64,000 nt of DNA from Anaerostipes butyraticus (GCF_016586355.1 NZ_BLYI01000046.1:1-64000), one strand, 5' to 3'. Positions 27,983 to 37,039 are shown, counted from the first letter of the stretch. The notes: generated by a model from the letters alone, not told the origin. Numbers and translations are program-made.

Positions 27983-28351
27983 ATGGCTCGTATTTCAGGT
28001 GTTGATTTACCAAGAGAGAAGCGTGTAGAGATTGGTCTTACTTACATTTATGGAATTGGTCTGTCCAGCTCTAAACGTATTTTGGCAGAGGCAAATGTAG
28101 ATCCTGATACTCGTGTTCGTGATCTGACTGACGACGAAGTAAAAAGACTGAGCGCAGTAATCAACGAAACACAGGTTGTAGAAGGTGATTTAAGAAGAGA
28201 AATCGCTCTTAACATTAAGAGATTAAAAGAAATTGGATGCTATAGAGGAAAACGTCACAGACAGGGACTTCCTTGCCGCGGACAGAAGACTAAGACTAAC
28301 GCAAGAACACGTAAAGGTCCGAAGAAGACAGTAGCAAACAAGAAGAAATAG
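27983..28351 (+). CDS. rpsM: 30S ribosomal protein S13
   Basis: S13 contacts P-site tRNA and bridges to the 50S subunit. The 122-aa protein starts [20 protein letters not shown] and ends with the basic [20 protein letters not shown] tail plus KKK. TTTTTGGAGGAAAAG precedes the ATG. Confidence 0.97.
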   Translation: MARISGVDLPREKRVEIGLTYIYGIGLSSSKRILAEANVDPDTRVRDLTDDEVKRLSAVINETQVVEGDLRREIALNIKRLKEIGCYRGKRHRQGLPCRGQKTKTNARTRKGPKKTVANKKK

Positions 28352-28418
28352 CAGGCGGCTGCAGCATGATACGCCCGGATGCATGGGCATTGCAGCATAA
28401 GATATTTCTTATTGCCTG
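28352..28418 (+). ncRNA. Three-way-junction RNA between rpsM and rpsK
   Basis: The 67 nt directly after the rpsM stop fold into a compact three-way junction. P1 is CAGGC/GCCTG (28352-28356 with 28414-28418). P2 is GCTGCA/TGCAGC (28358-28363 with 28391-28396), topped by GCCC/GGGC (28373-28376 with 28385-28388). P3 is ATAAGA/TCTTAT (28397-28402 with 28407-28412). The junction linkers are 1, 0 and 1 nt. It is likely a ribosomal-protein binding or processing element; I do not know it as a named family. Confidence 0.6.
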
Positions 28419-28463
28419 AAACTTTGTGGAAATTGAAATGAAGAAAGAAAGGTATATGTAATT

Positions 28464-28856
28464 ATGGCTAAAGTTACAAAGAAAAGTGCAAAAAAACGTG
28501 TGAAAAAGAATGTACAGCACGGACAGGCACATATTCAGTCATCTTTTAATAATACAATCGTTACATTAACAGATGCACAGGGAAATGCTCTTTCTTGGGC
28601 AAGCGCCGGTGGATTAGGATTCAGAGGATCCAAAAAATCTACACCATATGCAGCTCAGATGGCAGCTGAGACAGCTACAAAAGCAGCATTAGTGCATGGT
28701 CTGAAAACAGTAGACGTTATGGTGAAAGGTCCTGGATCAGGAAGAGAAGCAGCAATTCGTGCATTATCAGCAGCTGGACTTGAAGTTACAAGCATCCGCG
28801 ACGTAACTCCTGTTCCACATAACGGATGTCGCCCACCAAAACGCAGAAGAGTTTAA
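28464..28856 (+). CDS. rpsK: 30S ribosomal protein S11
   Basis: S11 lies on the 30S platform near the E site. The 130-aa protein has [20 protein letters not shown] and ends [18 protein letters not shown]. It follows the structured 112-nt spacer after rpsM. Confidence 0.97.
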   Translation: MAKVTKKSAKKRVKKNVQHGQAHIQSSFNNTIVTLTDAQGNALSWASAGGLGFRGSKKSTPYAAQMAAETATKAALVHGLKTVDVMVKGPGSGREAAIRALSAAGLEVTSIRDVTPVPHNGCRPPKRRRV

Positions 28857-28875
28857 TTTAGGAGGATATGAAAAG

Positions 28876-29469
28876 ATGGCAATTGATAGAACTCCAGTCT
28901 TAAAGAGATGCAGATCCTTAGGTTTAGATCCAGTCTTTTTAGGAATTGATAAAAAATCAAATAGATCATTAACAAGATCAAACAGAAAGAAGAGCGGATA
29001 TGCCCTTCAGCTGACAGAAAAACAGAAAGCTAAGTTTATCTACGGCGTACTGGAAAAACCTTTCAGAAACTACTATACAAAAGCTGAAAGAATGAAAGGT
29101 CAGGCTGGTGCGAACCTGATGATGCTTCTGGAACTTCGTCTGGATAATGTACTGTTCCGCCTTGGATATGGAAGAACAAGAAAAGAGTGCAGACAGATCG
29201 TTGGACATAAGCATGTATTAGTAAACGGAAAACAGGTAAATATCCCGTCTTATCAGGTTAAAGTCGGAGATGTGATCGAAATCAAAGAAAAACATAGAAA
29301 CTCTCCAAGATATAAAGAAATCTTAGAAATCACAGATGGAAGAATGGTTCCGGCTTGGTTAGAGGCTGATCATGAGAACTTTACAGGAACTGTAAAAGAA
29401 CTTCCGACAAGAGATGAAATTGACGTACCAGTTAATGAAACATTGATCGTCGAGTTATATTCTAAATAA
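28876..29469 (+). CDS. rpsD: 30S ribosomal protein S4
   Basis: S4 nucleates 30S assembly and in several bacteria represses its operon. The 197-aa protein has KRCRSLGLDPVFLGI at the N-terminus and the S4 RNA-binding domain LDNVLFRLGYGRTRKECRQI near residues 94-113. It lacks the usual N-terminal zinc cysteines. Confidence 0.96.
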   Translation: MAIDRTPVLKRCRSLGLDPVFLGIDKKSNRSLTRSNRKKSGYALQLTEKQKAKFIYGVLEKPFRNYYTKAERMKGQAGANLMMLLELRLDNVLFRLGYGRTRKECRQIVGHKHVLVNGKQVNIPSYQVKVGDVIEIKEKHRNSPRYKEILEITDGRMVPAWLEADHENFTGTVKELPTRDEIDVPVNETLIVELYSK

Positions 29470-29508
29470 TAACCCTCAATTAGATCCTAAGCCAGAAGGA
29501 GGGCCAAT

Positions 29509-30465
29509 ATGTTTGAATTTGAAAAACCAAATATTGAGATTAGTGAGATTTCAGAAGATAATCGTTTTGGACGTTTTGTTGTGGAACCGCTGGAGAGAGG
29601 ATACGGTACAACTCTGGGCAATTCCCTGAGACGTATTATGCTGTCTTCCCTTCCGGGCGCAGCAGTAAGTTCCGTAAAGATCAAAGGTGTTCTTCATGAA
29701 TTCAGCTCAATTCCGGGAGTAAAGGAAGATGTGCCTGAGATCATCATGAACATCAAATCACTGGCAATCAAAAACAACAGTTCATCCAATGAAGCAAAAC
29801 AGGCTTACATTGAATTTACTGGAAGAGGTGTTGTGACTGCGGGAGATATCAAGGCAGACAGTGACATCGAGATTCTGAATCCAGATCAGGTCATTGCGAC
29901 ATTGAGCGATGAGAGCAGCAAACTGGATATGGAAATGACGATCACAAAAGGCCGTGGATATGTAGGCGCAGACAAAGCGGATAAAGAAGGCAAAGCTATC
30001 GATGAGATTGCGGTAGACGCCATCTATACACCGGTAGAGCGTGTGAATCTGAAGGTAGAGAACACCCGTGTCGGACAGATCACAGATTATGACAAACTGA
30101 CACTGGATGTCTTTACAAATGGAACACTGACACCAGATGAATCTGTTAGTTTAGCAGCAAAAGTATTATGCGAACATTTGAACTTATTCGTAGATCTTTC
30201 TGAGAATGCCAAGACAGCAGAAGTCATGGTAGAAAAAGAAGACGATGAAAAAGAAAAAGTTCTTGAGATGAGCATTGACGAGCTGGAATTATCTGTTCGT
30301 TCTTACAACTGCCTGAAGAGAGCAGGAATCAATACAGTAGAAGAACTGACAAATAAGACTTCTGAAGATATGATGAAAGTCCGCAACCTTGGACGTAAAT
30401 CTTTAGAAGAAGTTCTGGCAAAACTGAATGAACTGGGATTATCCTTAAGTTCAGGAGACGAATAA
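29509..30465 (+). CDS. rpoA: DNA-directed RNA polymerase subunit alpha
   Basis: The alpha subunit dimerises to start polymerase assembly. The 318-aa protein has the N-terminal domain with [20 protein letters not shown] and, after a linker near residue 240, a C-terminal domain [20 protein letters not shown]...[14 protein letters not shown] that contacts UP elements and activators. Confidence 0.97.
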   Translation: MFEFEKPNIEISEISEDNRFGRFVVEPLERGYGTTLGNSLRRIMLSSLPGAAVSSVKIKGVLHEFSSIPGVKEDVPEIIMNIKSLAIKNNSSSNEAKQAYIEFTGRGVVTAGDIKADSDIEILNPDQVIATLSDESSKLDMEMTITKGRGYVGADKADKEGKAIDEIAVDAIYTPVERVNLKVENTRVGQITDYDKLTLDVFTNGTLTPDESVSLAAKVLCEHLNLFVDLSENAKTAEVMVEKEDDEKEKVLEMSIDELELSVRSYNCLKRAGINTVEELTNKTSEDMMKVRNLGRKSLEEVLAKLNELGLSLSSGDE

Positions 30466-30547
30466 TAACAAGATAACAGGAAGGAGACCCGCCTAGGCTG
30501 AAGGAAGAAGTAGGCAAGGCGAAAAATCACAGGAGGTCAAATTTAAA

Positions 30548-31084
30548 ATGGCAAAATATAGAAAATTGGGAAGAACTTCTTCTCAGAGAAAAGCATTAAT
30601 CCGTGCAGAAGTTACAAACCTGCTTCATCATGGAAAGATCATTACAACAGAAGCAAAAGCAAAAGAGATCCGCAAGGTTGCTGAAAAGCTGATCGCTCTG
30701 GCTGTAAGAGAAAAAGACAACTTTGAGACTGTAACAGTTGACGCAAAAGTTGCAAAGAAAGATGAAAACGGAAAACGTGTAAAAGAAGTTGTAGACGGAA
30801 AGAAAGTTACAGTATACGAGACAGTTCAGAAGGAAATCAAAAAAGATATGCCTTCTCGTCTCCATGCAAGAAGACAGATGCTGAAGGTATTATATCCTGT
30901 AACGGAAGTTCCTGCAGATGCAGCTGGTAAGAAAGCAAACACAAAGAAAGTAGACTTAACACAGAAATTATTTGATGAGTACGCACCAAAATATGCTGAA
31001 CGCAACGGTGGATACACAAGAATCGTTAAAATCGCTCAGCGTAAAGGTGACGGAGCTTTAGAAGTATTACTTGAGTTAGTATAG
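30548..31084 (+). CDS. rplQ: 50S ribosomal protein L17, extended form
   Basis: L17 is a 50S protein near the tunnel exit. The N-terminal [20 protein letters not shown] and the C-terminal [20 protein letters not shown] are canonical. At 178 aa it is much longer than the usual 115-130 aa. The extra residues lie in the middle, roughly 63-140, and include a charged [20 protein letters not shown] stretch. I believe insertions here are common in Lachnospiraceae. Confidence 0.95.
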   Translation: MAKYRKLGRTSSQRKALIRAEVTNLLHHGKIITTEAKAKEIRKVAEKLIALAVREKDNFETVTVDAKVAKKDENGKRVKEVVDGKKVTVYETVQKEIKKDMPSRLHARRQMLKVLYPVTEVPADAAGKKANTKKVDLTQKLFDEYAPKYAERNGGYTRIVKIAQRKGDGALEVLLELV

Positions 31085-31140
31085 GCATTGAACACTTGGC
31101 AGGTACAAGTCGCAGAGACAGTGCAAAAGCCGGTGTGAAA
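31085..31140 (+). ncRNA. Second copy of the GCATTGARCACTTGGC element, after rplQ
   Basis: The 29 nt starting with the rplQ stop codon TAG (31082) match those starting at the rpsH stop (22177) at 25 positions. The same hairpin forms (ACTTG-GCAGGTA-CAAGT) and GTGTGAAAG follows in both. Here GCATTG can also pair with CAGTGC to close an outer stem. A terminator lies 30 nt further on. Confidence 0.5.
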
Positions 31141-31172
31141 GTAAATTGAAAATTCCAAATCGACAACACATG

Positions 31173-31205
31173 AGAGTATTCCAGAATCTGGGATACTCTT
31201 TTTGT
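31173..31205 (+). terminator. Terminator of the ribosomal super-operon
   Basis: A 12-bp stem AGAGTATTCCAG / CTGGGATACTCT (one G-T pair, 3-nt loop) is followed by TTTTTG. Confidence 0.85.
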
Positions 31206-31206
31206 A

Positions 31207-31261
31207 TTGACGTTTTTTCCCGAATATGCTACAAAATAGTTGTAACTATTAATATTACAAC
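31207..31261 (+). promoter_or_regulatory. Promoter and operator-like dyad before the oxidase remnant
   Basis: TTGACG (31207-31212) and TACAAA (31230-31235) are 17 bp apart. An inverted repeat GTTGTAA-N9-TTACAAC (31239-31261) sits over the likely start point and resembles sites for MarR- or Rrf2-type regulators. The regulator is unknown. Confidence 0.45.
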
Positions 31262-31273
31262 AAGGGAGGAAGT

Positions 31274-31672
31274 ATGACAGCAGAAAAATGTCTGGAAATG
31301 TTAAGGGAAATTAAGGATGCAGCCTTTGCAACAGTAGATCAAAACGGAAGACCCCAGGTAAGAATCATTGATGTAATGCTGGCAGAGGATAGAGCGTTAT
31401 ATTTTTGTACTTCCCGGGGAAAAGATTTTTATCATCAGCTGATAGATAAGAAAGAAGCTGCCATTGTCGGAATGAATGAGAAATATCAGACTGTGCGCCT
31501 GAATGGTAAAATAGAAAAGCTGAAAGATCAGAAATACTGGATTGACAGGATTTTTGAAGAAAAAATTCACAAAAAGACGGTGCAGCTTCTGCAGATCGTT
31601 GACTTGCTTCAAAAACTTCTTCTTGCTATAATAGAACCCAATGAGTTAAGGAGAATTTTATGCCGATTTTAA
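31274..31672 (+). pseudogene. 3'-truncated pyridoxamine-5'-phosphate-oxidase-like protein
   Basis: Residues 1 to about 97 match small flavin/heme-binding split-barrel proteins (CLEMLREIKDAAFATVDQNG, PQVRIIDVMLAEDRALYFCT, GKIEKLKDQKYWIDRIFEE). After that the frame reads HKKTVQLLQIVDLLQKLLLA and on through the promoter and ribosome-binding site of ecfA1, overlapping that gene by 13 nt. The family normally ends with further beta strands, so the 3' end seems to be lost. The frame may still be translated as a chimeric 132-aa product. Confidence 0.6.
31604..31632 (+). promoter_or_regulatory. Promoter of ecfA1-ecfA2-ecfT-truA
   Basis: TTGCTT (31604-31609) and a perfect TATAAT (31627-31632) are 17 bp apart and end 28 nt before the ecfA1 ATG. 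It lies inside the tail of the oxidase remnant. Confidence 0.6.
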
Positions 31673-32508
31673 ATATAAAAAATTTGATTCATAAATATAT
31701 GACCTATGATGATTCAGAAAAAAACCAGGAAATCCGGGCCATTGATGATGTGAGTTTTTCAGTGGAAAAAGGAGAGTTTATCGCAATTCTTGGAAGAAAC
31801 GGTTCTGGCAAATCATCTCTTGCGAAGCATATCAACGGACTGCTCCTGCCGACGGAAGGAGCTGTCTATGTGAAAGGGATGGATACGAGGAATCAGGAAG
31901 AAATCCTGCAGATCCGCCAGAGCGCCGGCATCGTATTTCAGAATCCTGACAATCAGATTGTGGGGGCAGTTGTAGATGAGGATGTGGCATTTGGACCGGA
32001 AAATATGGGGCGGCCGACAGAAGATATCTGGAGGAGAGTGACCAAAGCTCTGGAAGATGTAGGAATGACTGCCTATAAGGAAGCAAGTCCCAACCGCCTG
32101 TCCGGGGGCCAGAAACAGCGGATCGCGATTGCAGGGATTATGGCAATGGAACCGGAATGTATCATTCTGGATGAGCCAACGGCGATGCTTGATCCTCAGG
32201 GACGGCAGCATGTTTTGTCACTGGTAAAAGAGCTGAATCAGGAAAAGAATATTACGATTCTTATGGTCACTCACCATATGGAAGAAGTTCTTCTGGCAGA
32301 CAGAGTGATCGTAATGCAGGAAGGGAAAATAGCAGCGGATGGAACCCCAAAGGAAATCTTTTCACAGGTGGAAAAGCTCAAAAAGATCGGGCTGGAAGTT
32401 CCGCCTGCGGCAGAGCTGGCCTATGAATTACGAAAAGAAGGGATTCCATTGAAAGATCAGATCATAACAAAGGAAGAGCTGGTGGAAGAATTATGTCGAT
32501 TCGTTTAG
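31660..32508 (+). CDS. ecfA1: ECF transporter ATPase EcfA1
   Basis: This is one of two ATPases of the group II energy-coupling module that powers vitamin uptake with various S components. The 282-aa protein has Walker A GRNGSGKSSLAKH (about residues 46-58), the Q-loop FQNPDNQIVG, signature LSGGQKQRIAIAG, Walker B CIILDEPTAMLDP and the switch His in MVTHHMEE. It overlaps ecfA2 by 16 nt. The location after rplQ is typical for Firmicutes. Confidence 0.96.
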   Translation: MPILNIKNLIHKYMTYDDSEKNQEIRAIDDVSFSVEKGEFIAILGRNGSGKSSLAKHINGLLLPTEGAVYVKGMDTRNQEEILQIRQSAGIVFQNPDNQIVGAVVDEDVAFGPENMGRPTEDIWRRVTKALEDVGMTAYKEASPNRLSGGQKQRIAIAGIMAMEPECIILDEPTAMLDPQGRQHVLSLVKELNQEKNITILMVTHHMEEVLLADRVIVMQEGKIAADGTPKEIFSQVEKLKKIGLEVPPAAELAYELRKEGIPLKDQIITKEELVEELCRFV

Positions 32509-33356
32509 AAAATGTCAGTTATAAATATGATGAAAATACAAAAGAAAAAAGTTATGCCTTGAAAAATATCAAGCTGGAAATAAAGAAAGGCGAATTTGTT
32601 GGAATTGTCGGGCATACAGGATCTGGAAAATCAACATTGATTCAGCATCTGAACGGTCTGCTGAAACCATCTGGTGGGAAAGTATTCTATAATGAACGGG
32701 ATATTTTTGAAACCGGATTTCCGCTTCGGGAGCTGCGGGGAAAAGTCGGAGTCTGCTTTCAGTATCCGGAATATCAGCTGTTCGAAGTGACAGTTCTGGA
32801 TGACGTATGCTTCGGACCAATGAATTTTGGAAAAACGAGACAGGAGGCTGAAGAGATATCCCGAAGAGCACTTCTGGATGTAGGAATTGAAGAGAGCATT
32901 TTTCATAAATCTCCGTTTGAATTATCAGGAGGGCAAAGAAGAAGAGCTGCCATTGCAGGAATTCTGGCAATGGAGCCGGAATATTTTGTGCTGGATGAGC
33001 CGACGGCAGGGCTGGATCCGGCCGGAAGAGATCAGATACTGAATCTTTTAAAAGAGCTTCATGAGAAGAAAGGAATTGCGATCATCCTTGTGTCTCACAG
33101 CATGGAGGATGTGGCAGCCTGCGCAGACCGGGTGGTTGTTATGAGTCATGGAAAGATTTTATATGACGGCGATAAAAGGGAAGTATTTTCTCATGAAAAA
33201 GAACTCAAAGAAGTTGGTTTATCTGTTCCGTTTTACCGGTCTCTGGCAGGAGATCTGAGAGAACGGGGCTTTATGATACGGGAAGATGTACTGACTCTGG
33301 AAGAAACCAAAGACGCAATTATGGATATTTTAAGAAAGAAGCGAAACAATGCTTAG
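32493..33356 (+). CDS. ecfA2: ECF transporter ATPase EcfA2
   Basis: This is the second ATPase of the module. The 287-aa protein has Walker A GHTGSGKSTLIQHLNGLLKP, the Q-loop CFQYPEYQLFEVTV, signature ELSGGQRRRAAIAG, Walker B YFVLDEPTAGLDPAG and the switch VSHSMEDV. It overlaps ecfT by 8 nt. Confidence 0.96.
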   Translation: MSIRLENVSYKYDENTKEKSYALKNIKLEIKKGEFVGIVGHTGSGKSTLIQHLNGLLKPSGGKVFYNERDIFETGFPLRELRGKVGVCFQYPEYQLFEVTVLDDVCFGPMNFGKTRQEAEEISRRALLDVGIEESIFHKSPFELSGGQRRRAAIAGILAMEPEYFVLDEPTAGLDPAGRDQILNLLKELHEKKGIAIILVSHSMEDVAACADRVVVMSHGKILYDGDKREVFSHEKELKEVGLSVPFYRSLAGDLRERGFMIREDVLTLEETKDAIMDILRKKRNNA

Positions 33357-34161
33357 AGATATTACAATAGGACAATACTACAGGGCAGATTCACTGCTTC
33401 ACCGGCTGGATCCGAGAGTGAAATTATTTGGGACACTTGTGTATGTAATTACTTTATTTCTGCATAAATCACCCGTGAATTATGTGATGTCCCTTATTTT
33501 TCTGATCACTGTCATTGCGATTTCAAAAGTACCGGTTTCCTACATTATAAAAGGGCTCCGTGCAATCGCGGTGATCTTGATCTTTTCAGTACTGATCAAC
33601 ATGCTGTTTATTGAAGAGGGAAAAGTGGTCATTGATATCGGATGGATCCAGATTACGGATGAAGGACTTGAGACTGCCTTTTATCTGGGAACCAGGCTGA
33701 TCATGCTGGTGCTGGGAACATCTCTGTTAACATTTACCACCACGCCAAATCAGCTGACGGACGGTCTTGAAAAATCCCTGGGATTTTTAAACAAAATAAA
33801 AGTACCCGTTCATGTTATGGCAATGATCATGTCCATTGCCCTTCGGTTTATTCCTGTTCTGACAGAAGAACTGGATAAGATCATGAAAGCTCAGACGGCA
33901 AGAGGAATTGATTTTGAATCCGGAGGACTTTTAAAGAGGGTCAGGAGCATGGTGCCAATCGTTGTGCCGTTGTTTATTGCGGCCGTACGCAGAGCCAATG
34001 ATCTTGCCATGGCAATGGAGTCAAGGTGTTACCATGGCGGTGAGGGAAGAACCAAATTAAGGCCTCTGGTTTATGGAAAAAGAGATCTGGCTGCTTATGC
34101 TGTGCTGATCATATTTACGATCTGGATGATTTATTTGAGTTTTTACAGTCCATGGAGATAG
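33349..34161 (+). CDS. ecfT: ECF transporter transmembrane subunit EcfT
   Basis: EcfT couples the two ATPases to the S component. The 270-aa protein has RLDPRVKLFGTLVYV at the N-terminus, about five or six membrane helices and the coupling-helix AxR motifs (KAQTARGIDFESGG and AMAMESRCYHGG). No S component adjoins it, as expected for the shared module. Confidence 0.95.
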   Translation: MLRDITIGQYYRADSLLHRLDPRVKLFGTLVYVITLFLHKSPVNYVMSLIFLITVIAISKVPVSYIIKGLRAIAVILIFSVLINMLFIEEGKVVIDIGWIQITDEGLETAFYLGTRLIMLVLGTSLLTFTTTPNQLTDGLEKSLGFLNKIKVPVHVMAMIMSIALRFIPVLTEELDKIMKAQTARGIDFESGGLLKRVRSMVPIVVPLFIAAVRRANDLAMAMESRCYHGGEGRTKLRPLVYGKRDLAAYAVLIIFTIWMIYLSFYSPWR

Positions 34162-34164
34162 AAA

Positions 34165-34914
34165 ATGAAACGAATTAAGTTGGAAGTAGCATATGACGGA
34201 ACAAATTACTGCGGCTGGCAGATTCAGCCCAAAGATATTACGATTGAAAAGGTATTAAATGATAATCTGACCCAGCTTCTGGGAGAGGAAATTAAGGTAA
34301 TCGGAGCCAGCAGAACAGATTCCGGTGTGCATGCGCTTGGAAATGTTGCAGTTTTTGACACAGAAAGCAGGATACCAGGGGAGAGAATGGCTCAGGCTCT
34401 GAATGCCAGACTTCCGGAAGATATTATCATTCAGTCTTCCAGAGAAGTGCCGCCGGATTTTCACCCAAGATTTCAGGATACGAGGAAAACATATGAATAC
34501 AAATTTTATAATGCGCCGTATGATAATCCCATTACCCGCAGATACCATCATTTTGTATACGTTCCGCTGGATGTGGAAAAGATGAAAGAAGCAGCCCGCT
34601 ATTTTCTCGGAGAACATTGTTTTATCAGCATGTGCAGCAGCCGTGCCCAGGTGACTTCTTATGTCCGAGAAATTTACTCCTGTGACATTATACAGCAGGG
34701 AAGATACATTACGATGCGGGTAACCGGAAGCGGTTTCCTCTATAATATGGTACGGCTGATGGCGGGAACTTTGCTGGAAGTCGGAAGAGGGAAAAAGGAA
34801 CCGGAATGGGTAAAAGAAATTCTGGAATCAGAAGAAAGAGTTGCCGTGGGACCGAAGCTTCCGGCCAAAGGACTTACTTTGATCGGGATACAGTATGAAA
34901 ATTTTGAGGAATAA
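34165..34914 (+). CDS. truA: tRNA pseudouridine(38-40) synthase
   Basis: TruA makes pseudouridine at positions 38-40 of many tRNAs. The 249-aa protein has the catalytic Asp in ASRTDSGVHALGN (about residue 53), RKTYEYKFYN, and the conserved GSGFLYNMVRLMAGTLLEVG. It is the last gene of the ecf group and starts 3 nt after ecfT. Confidence 0.96.
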   Translation: MKRIKLEVAYDGTNYCGWQIQPKDITIEKVLNDNLTQLLGEEIKVIGASRTDSGVHALGNVAVFDTESRIPGERMAQALNARLPEDIIIQSSREVPPDFHPRFQDTRKTYEYKFYNAPYDNPITRRYHHFVYVPLDVEKMKEAARYFLGEHCFISMCSSRAQVTSYVREIYSCDIIQQGRYITMRVTGSGFLYNMVRLMAGTLLEVGRGKKEPEWVKEILESEERVAVGPKLPAKGLTLIGIQYENFEE

Positions 34915-34925
34915 AGAAAACAGAG

Positions 34926-35852
34926 ATGGGAAATAGTTGGATTATTTTTCAGAAATTATTGGTATTATTTGGATTTATGCTTCTGGGAACCCTGGGGTAT
35001 AAACGACGGTGGATCAGTGACGAGGGAGCTTCTCAGATTTCAAGACTGATTGTCAATATCTTTAATCCTGCGCTGATCGTTACCGGAATTACTTCATCGG
35101 AGGGGGCGTATTCGTGGACTTCTGTTTTAATGAATATACTGCTGGCGGTTATTTTGTTTGCTTCACTGATTGTAATCAGTCCGCTGTTTGTCAGAATTTT
35201 AAGAGTTAAAAAGAATGTAAGGAATATGTACAGTGTTATGCTGATTTTCTCTAATCTTGGATTTATGGGAATTCCTTTGATTGAAGCTCTCTATGGCAGG
35301 ACGGCTGTATTTTATGTGGGAATGTACACGCTGGTATTTAACATATTGTTTTATACTTATGGATTTTATCTTTTTGAAAAGGAAAAAACATCAGGAAAAG
35401 TCCGTTTTCAATGGAAAAAACTGATCAATCCAGGGGTTTTTGCATGCCTGGTTTCACTGATGATTTTTTCGCTGCAGCTGGAAGTGCCGAAAACGGCAGC
35501 TGATTTTCTGGATTATCTTGGAGGGGCAGCAGTGCCTCTGTCCATGATGATGACAGGAGTTTCACTGGCGAAGATGTCTCTGAAGGATGTGTTTTCAGAA
35601 TGGAAAATGTATCCATTTACTTTTCTTAAAATGCTGGTGATCCCGGCAGCTGCGGCACTGATTATTCATAAGTTTCAGGTAGATCCTGTTTTGGCAGGTA
35701 TTATGATTCTGATGTATGGAATGCCAAACGGAAGTATGCCGGTTATGCTGGCTGTGGATTATGGAATGGACAGTTCCCTGTGCAGCAGAGGTATCGTGCT
35801 CACTACGCTGCTGTCACTGATTACGCTGCCGGCGGTGACCTGTCTGATCTAA
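34926..35852 (+). CDS. AEC-family (auxin efflux carrier-like) permease
   Basis: This integral membrane carrier of 308 aa is probably a bacterial AEC-family transporter of organic acids or related solutes. It has about ten hydrophobic segments in two halves. Family motifs include GYKRRWISDEGASQISRLIV near the start, IFSNLGFMGIPLIEALYG in the middle and ILMYGMPNGSMPVMLAVDYG near the end. It begins 11 nt after truA. Substrate cannot be read from the sequence. Confidence 0.85.
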   Translation: MGNSWIIFQKLLVLFGFMLLGTLGYKRRWISDEGASQISRLIVNIFNPALIVTGITSSEGAYSWTSVLMNILLAVILFASLIVISPLFVRILRVKKNVRNMYSVMLIFSNLGFMGIPLIEALYGRTAVFYVGMYTLVFNILFYTYGFYLFEKEKTSGKVRFQWKKLINPGVFACLVSLMIFSLQLEVPKTAADFLDYLGGAAVPLSMMMTGVSLAKMSLKDVFSEWKMYPFTFLKMLVIPAAAALIIHKFQVDPVLAGIMILMYGMPNGSMPVMLAVDYGMDSSLCSRGIVLTTLLSLITLPAVTCLI

Positions 35853-35883
35853 ATTTAAGACGCTGGATTCTGGAAAAAATCTA

Positions 35884-35912
35884 TTGACACACCCGACTCT
35901 GTGTTATATAAT
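35884..35912 (+). promoter_or_regulatory. rplM-rpsI promoter
   Basis: Consensus TTGACA (35884-35889) and TATAAT (35907-35912) have a 17-bp spacer. This is the best-matched promoter in the window. Confidence 0.85.
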
Positions 35913-35932
35913 ATAAAACTGTGACATGAGGG

Positions 35933-35967
35933 AAAATACTACCCCAAAGCCCCGGTGGGAGTATTTG
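35933..35967 (+). ncRNA. rplM leader hairpin (L13-leader-like)
   Basis: AAATACT pairs with AGTATTT (35934-35940 with 35960-35966) and ACCCC pairs with GGTGGG above an internal bulge. A hairpin in this position upstream of rplM is known in Bacilli as the L13 leader, which binds L13. I recognise the position and general form, not a strict consensus match. Confidence 0.45.
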
Positions 35968-36007
35968 AATATAGACACAAGGATTGATAATATTAAGGAG
36001 GAACACC

Positions 36008-36442
36008 ATGAAAAGTTTTATGGCCAGCCCATCAACAATTAAAAGAGAATGGTATGTAGTTGATGCTACAGGACATACATTAGGACGTTTGACATCAGAG
36101 ATTGCTAAAATTTTAAGAGGAAAAAACAAACCAACATACACACCTCATATTGATACAGGTGATCATGTGATCGTTGTCAATGCTGACAAGATCAAAGTAA
36201 CTGGTAAAAAATTAGACCAGAAGATTTACTATCGTCATTCTGACTATGTCGGTGGAATGAAAGAGCAGACATTAAGAGAAAAATTAGCAAAAAAACCTGA
36301 AGACGTAATTTATCTTGCAGTAAAGGGTATGCTTCCAAAAGGTCCTTTAGGAAGAAAGATGATTAAGAAGCTTCACGTATATGCAGGCCCAGAGCACAAC
36401 AATCAGGCTCAGCAGCCAAAAGCATTAGAGATCAAGTATTAA
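36008..36442 (+). CDS. rplM: 50S ribosomal protein L13
   Basis: L13 is an early 50S assembly protein. The 144-aa sequence starts [20 protein letters not shown] and contains [18 protein letters not shown] and [15 protein letters not shown]. The ATG at 36008 behind AAGGAGGAA is preferred to an upstream in-frame ATG at 35984. Confidence 0.97.
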   Translation: MKSFMASPSTIKREWYVVDATGHTLGRLTSEIAKILRGKNKPTYTPHIDTGDHVIVVNADKIKVTGKKLDQKIYYRHSDYVGGMKEQTLREKLAKKPEDVIYLAVKGMLPKGPLGRKMIKKLHVYAGPEHNNQAQQPKALEIKY

Positions 36443-36461
36443 TTAGAAGGAGGACGAAGAA

Positions 36462-36854
36462 GTGGCTACAGCAAAATATTATGGAACCGGTAGAAGAAAA
36501 AGCAGTGTTGCCAGAGTATATTTAGTACCTGGAACTGGTAAGATCACAATCAATAAAAGAGACATTGATGAATATTTAGGATTAGAGACATTAAAAGTAG
36601 TTGTACGTCAGCCATTGGTTGCTACAGATACTCTTGATAAATATGATGTATTAGTAAACGTTCACGGTGGTGGATTTACAGGACAGGCTGGAGCAATCCG
36701 TCATGGTATTTCCAGAGCTTTATTACAGGTAGACGGAGATTTCCGTCCAGTACTGAAGAAAGCTGGATTCTTAACAAGAGACCCAAGAATGAAAGAAAGA
36801 AAGAAACCAGGTCTCAGAAAAGCACGTCGTGCACCACAGTTCTCAAAACGTTAA
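36462..36854 (+). CDS. rpsI: 30S ribosomal protein S9
   Basis: S9 reaches the P-site tRNA with its C-terminal tail. The 130-aa protein has [20 protein letters not shown] and ends [12 protein letters not shown], the universally conserved tail. The last three codons (AAA CGT TAA) form the left copy of the 9-bp repeat bounding the integrated element. The protein is intact after insertion because the element restores the end of the gene. Confidence 0.97.
   Translation: MATAKYYGTGRRKSSVARVYLVPGTGKITINKRDIDEYLGLETLKVVVRQPLVATDTLDKYDVLVNVHGGGFTGQAGAIRHGISRALLQVDGDFRPVLKKAGFLTRDPRMKERKKPGLRKARRAPQFSKR
36846..36854 (+). repeat. Left attachment core (in rpsI)
   Basis: AAACGTTAA covers the last two sense codons and the stop of rpsI. 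The identical sequence at 49079-49087 marks the other junction. Confidence 0.65.
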
Positions 36855-36911
36855 GCAAGCGTTAATCGGGATTACCCAAGAGATAACCGAACAGTTATTG
36901 AAATTGCAGGC

Positions 36912-36946
36912 AAACCCTGGAAACATCACGTTTCCGGGGTTTTTCT
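36912..36946 (+). terminator. Element-borne terminator for rpsI
   Basis: AAACCCTGGAAAC (36912-36924) pairs with GTTTCCGGGGTTT (36930-36942), followed by TTTTCTTTT. It replaces the native terminator displaced to the far end of the element. Confidence 0.8.
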
Positions 36947-37010
36947 TTTCGCCCTGGAAACGCGGTGGAATGGGGGAAAACCGGGTGAAAATCACCGGAT
37001 TAGCAGCGCG

Positions 37011-37032
37011 TTTGTAACACGTTTGCAACAAA
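37011..37032 (+). repeat. Left 22-bp imperfect direct repeat
   Basis: TTTGTAACACGTTTGCAACA plus AA matches 49016-49037 at 19 of 22 positions. The repeats lie just inside both junctions in the same orientation, and are probably integrase arm-binding sites. They could alternatively be older attachment sites. Confidence 0.5.
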
Positions 37033-37039
37033 AATATCT

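Noticed and set aside
27903-28030. Short frame MSFHRTRIYG before rpsM
   Set aside because: It runs out of frame into rpsM and shows no sign of selection; treated as leader sequence.
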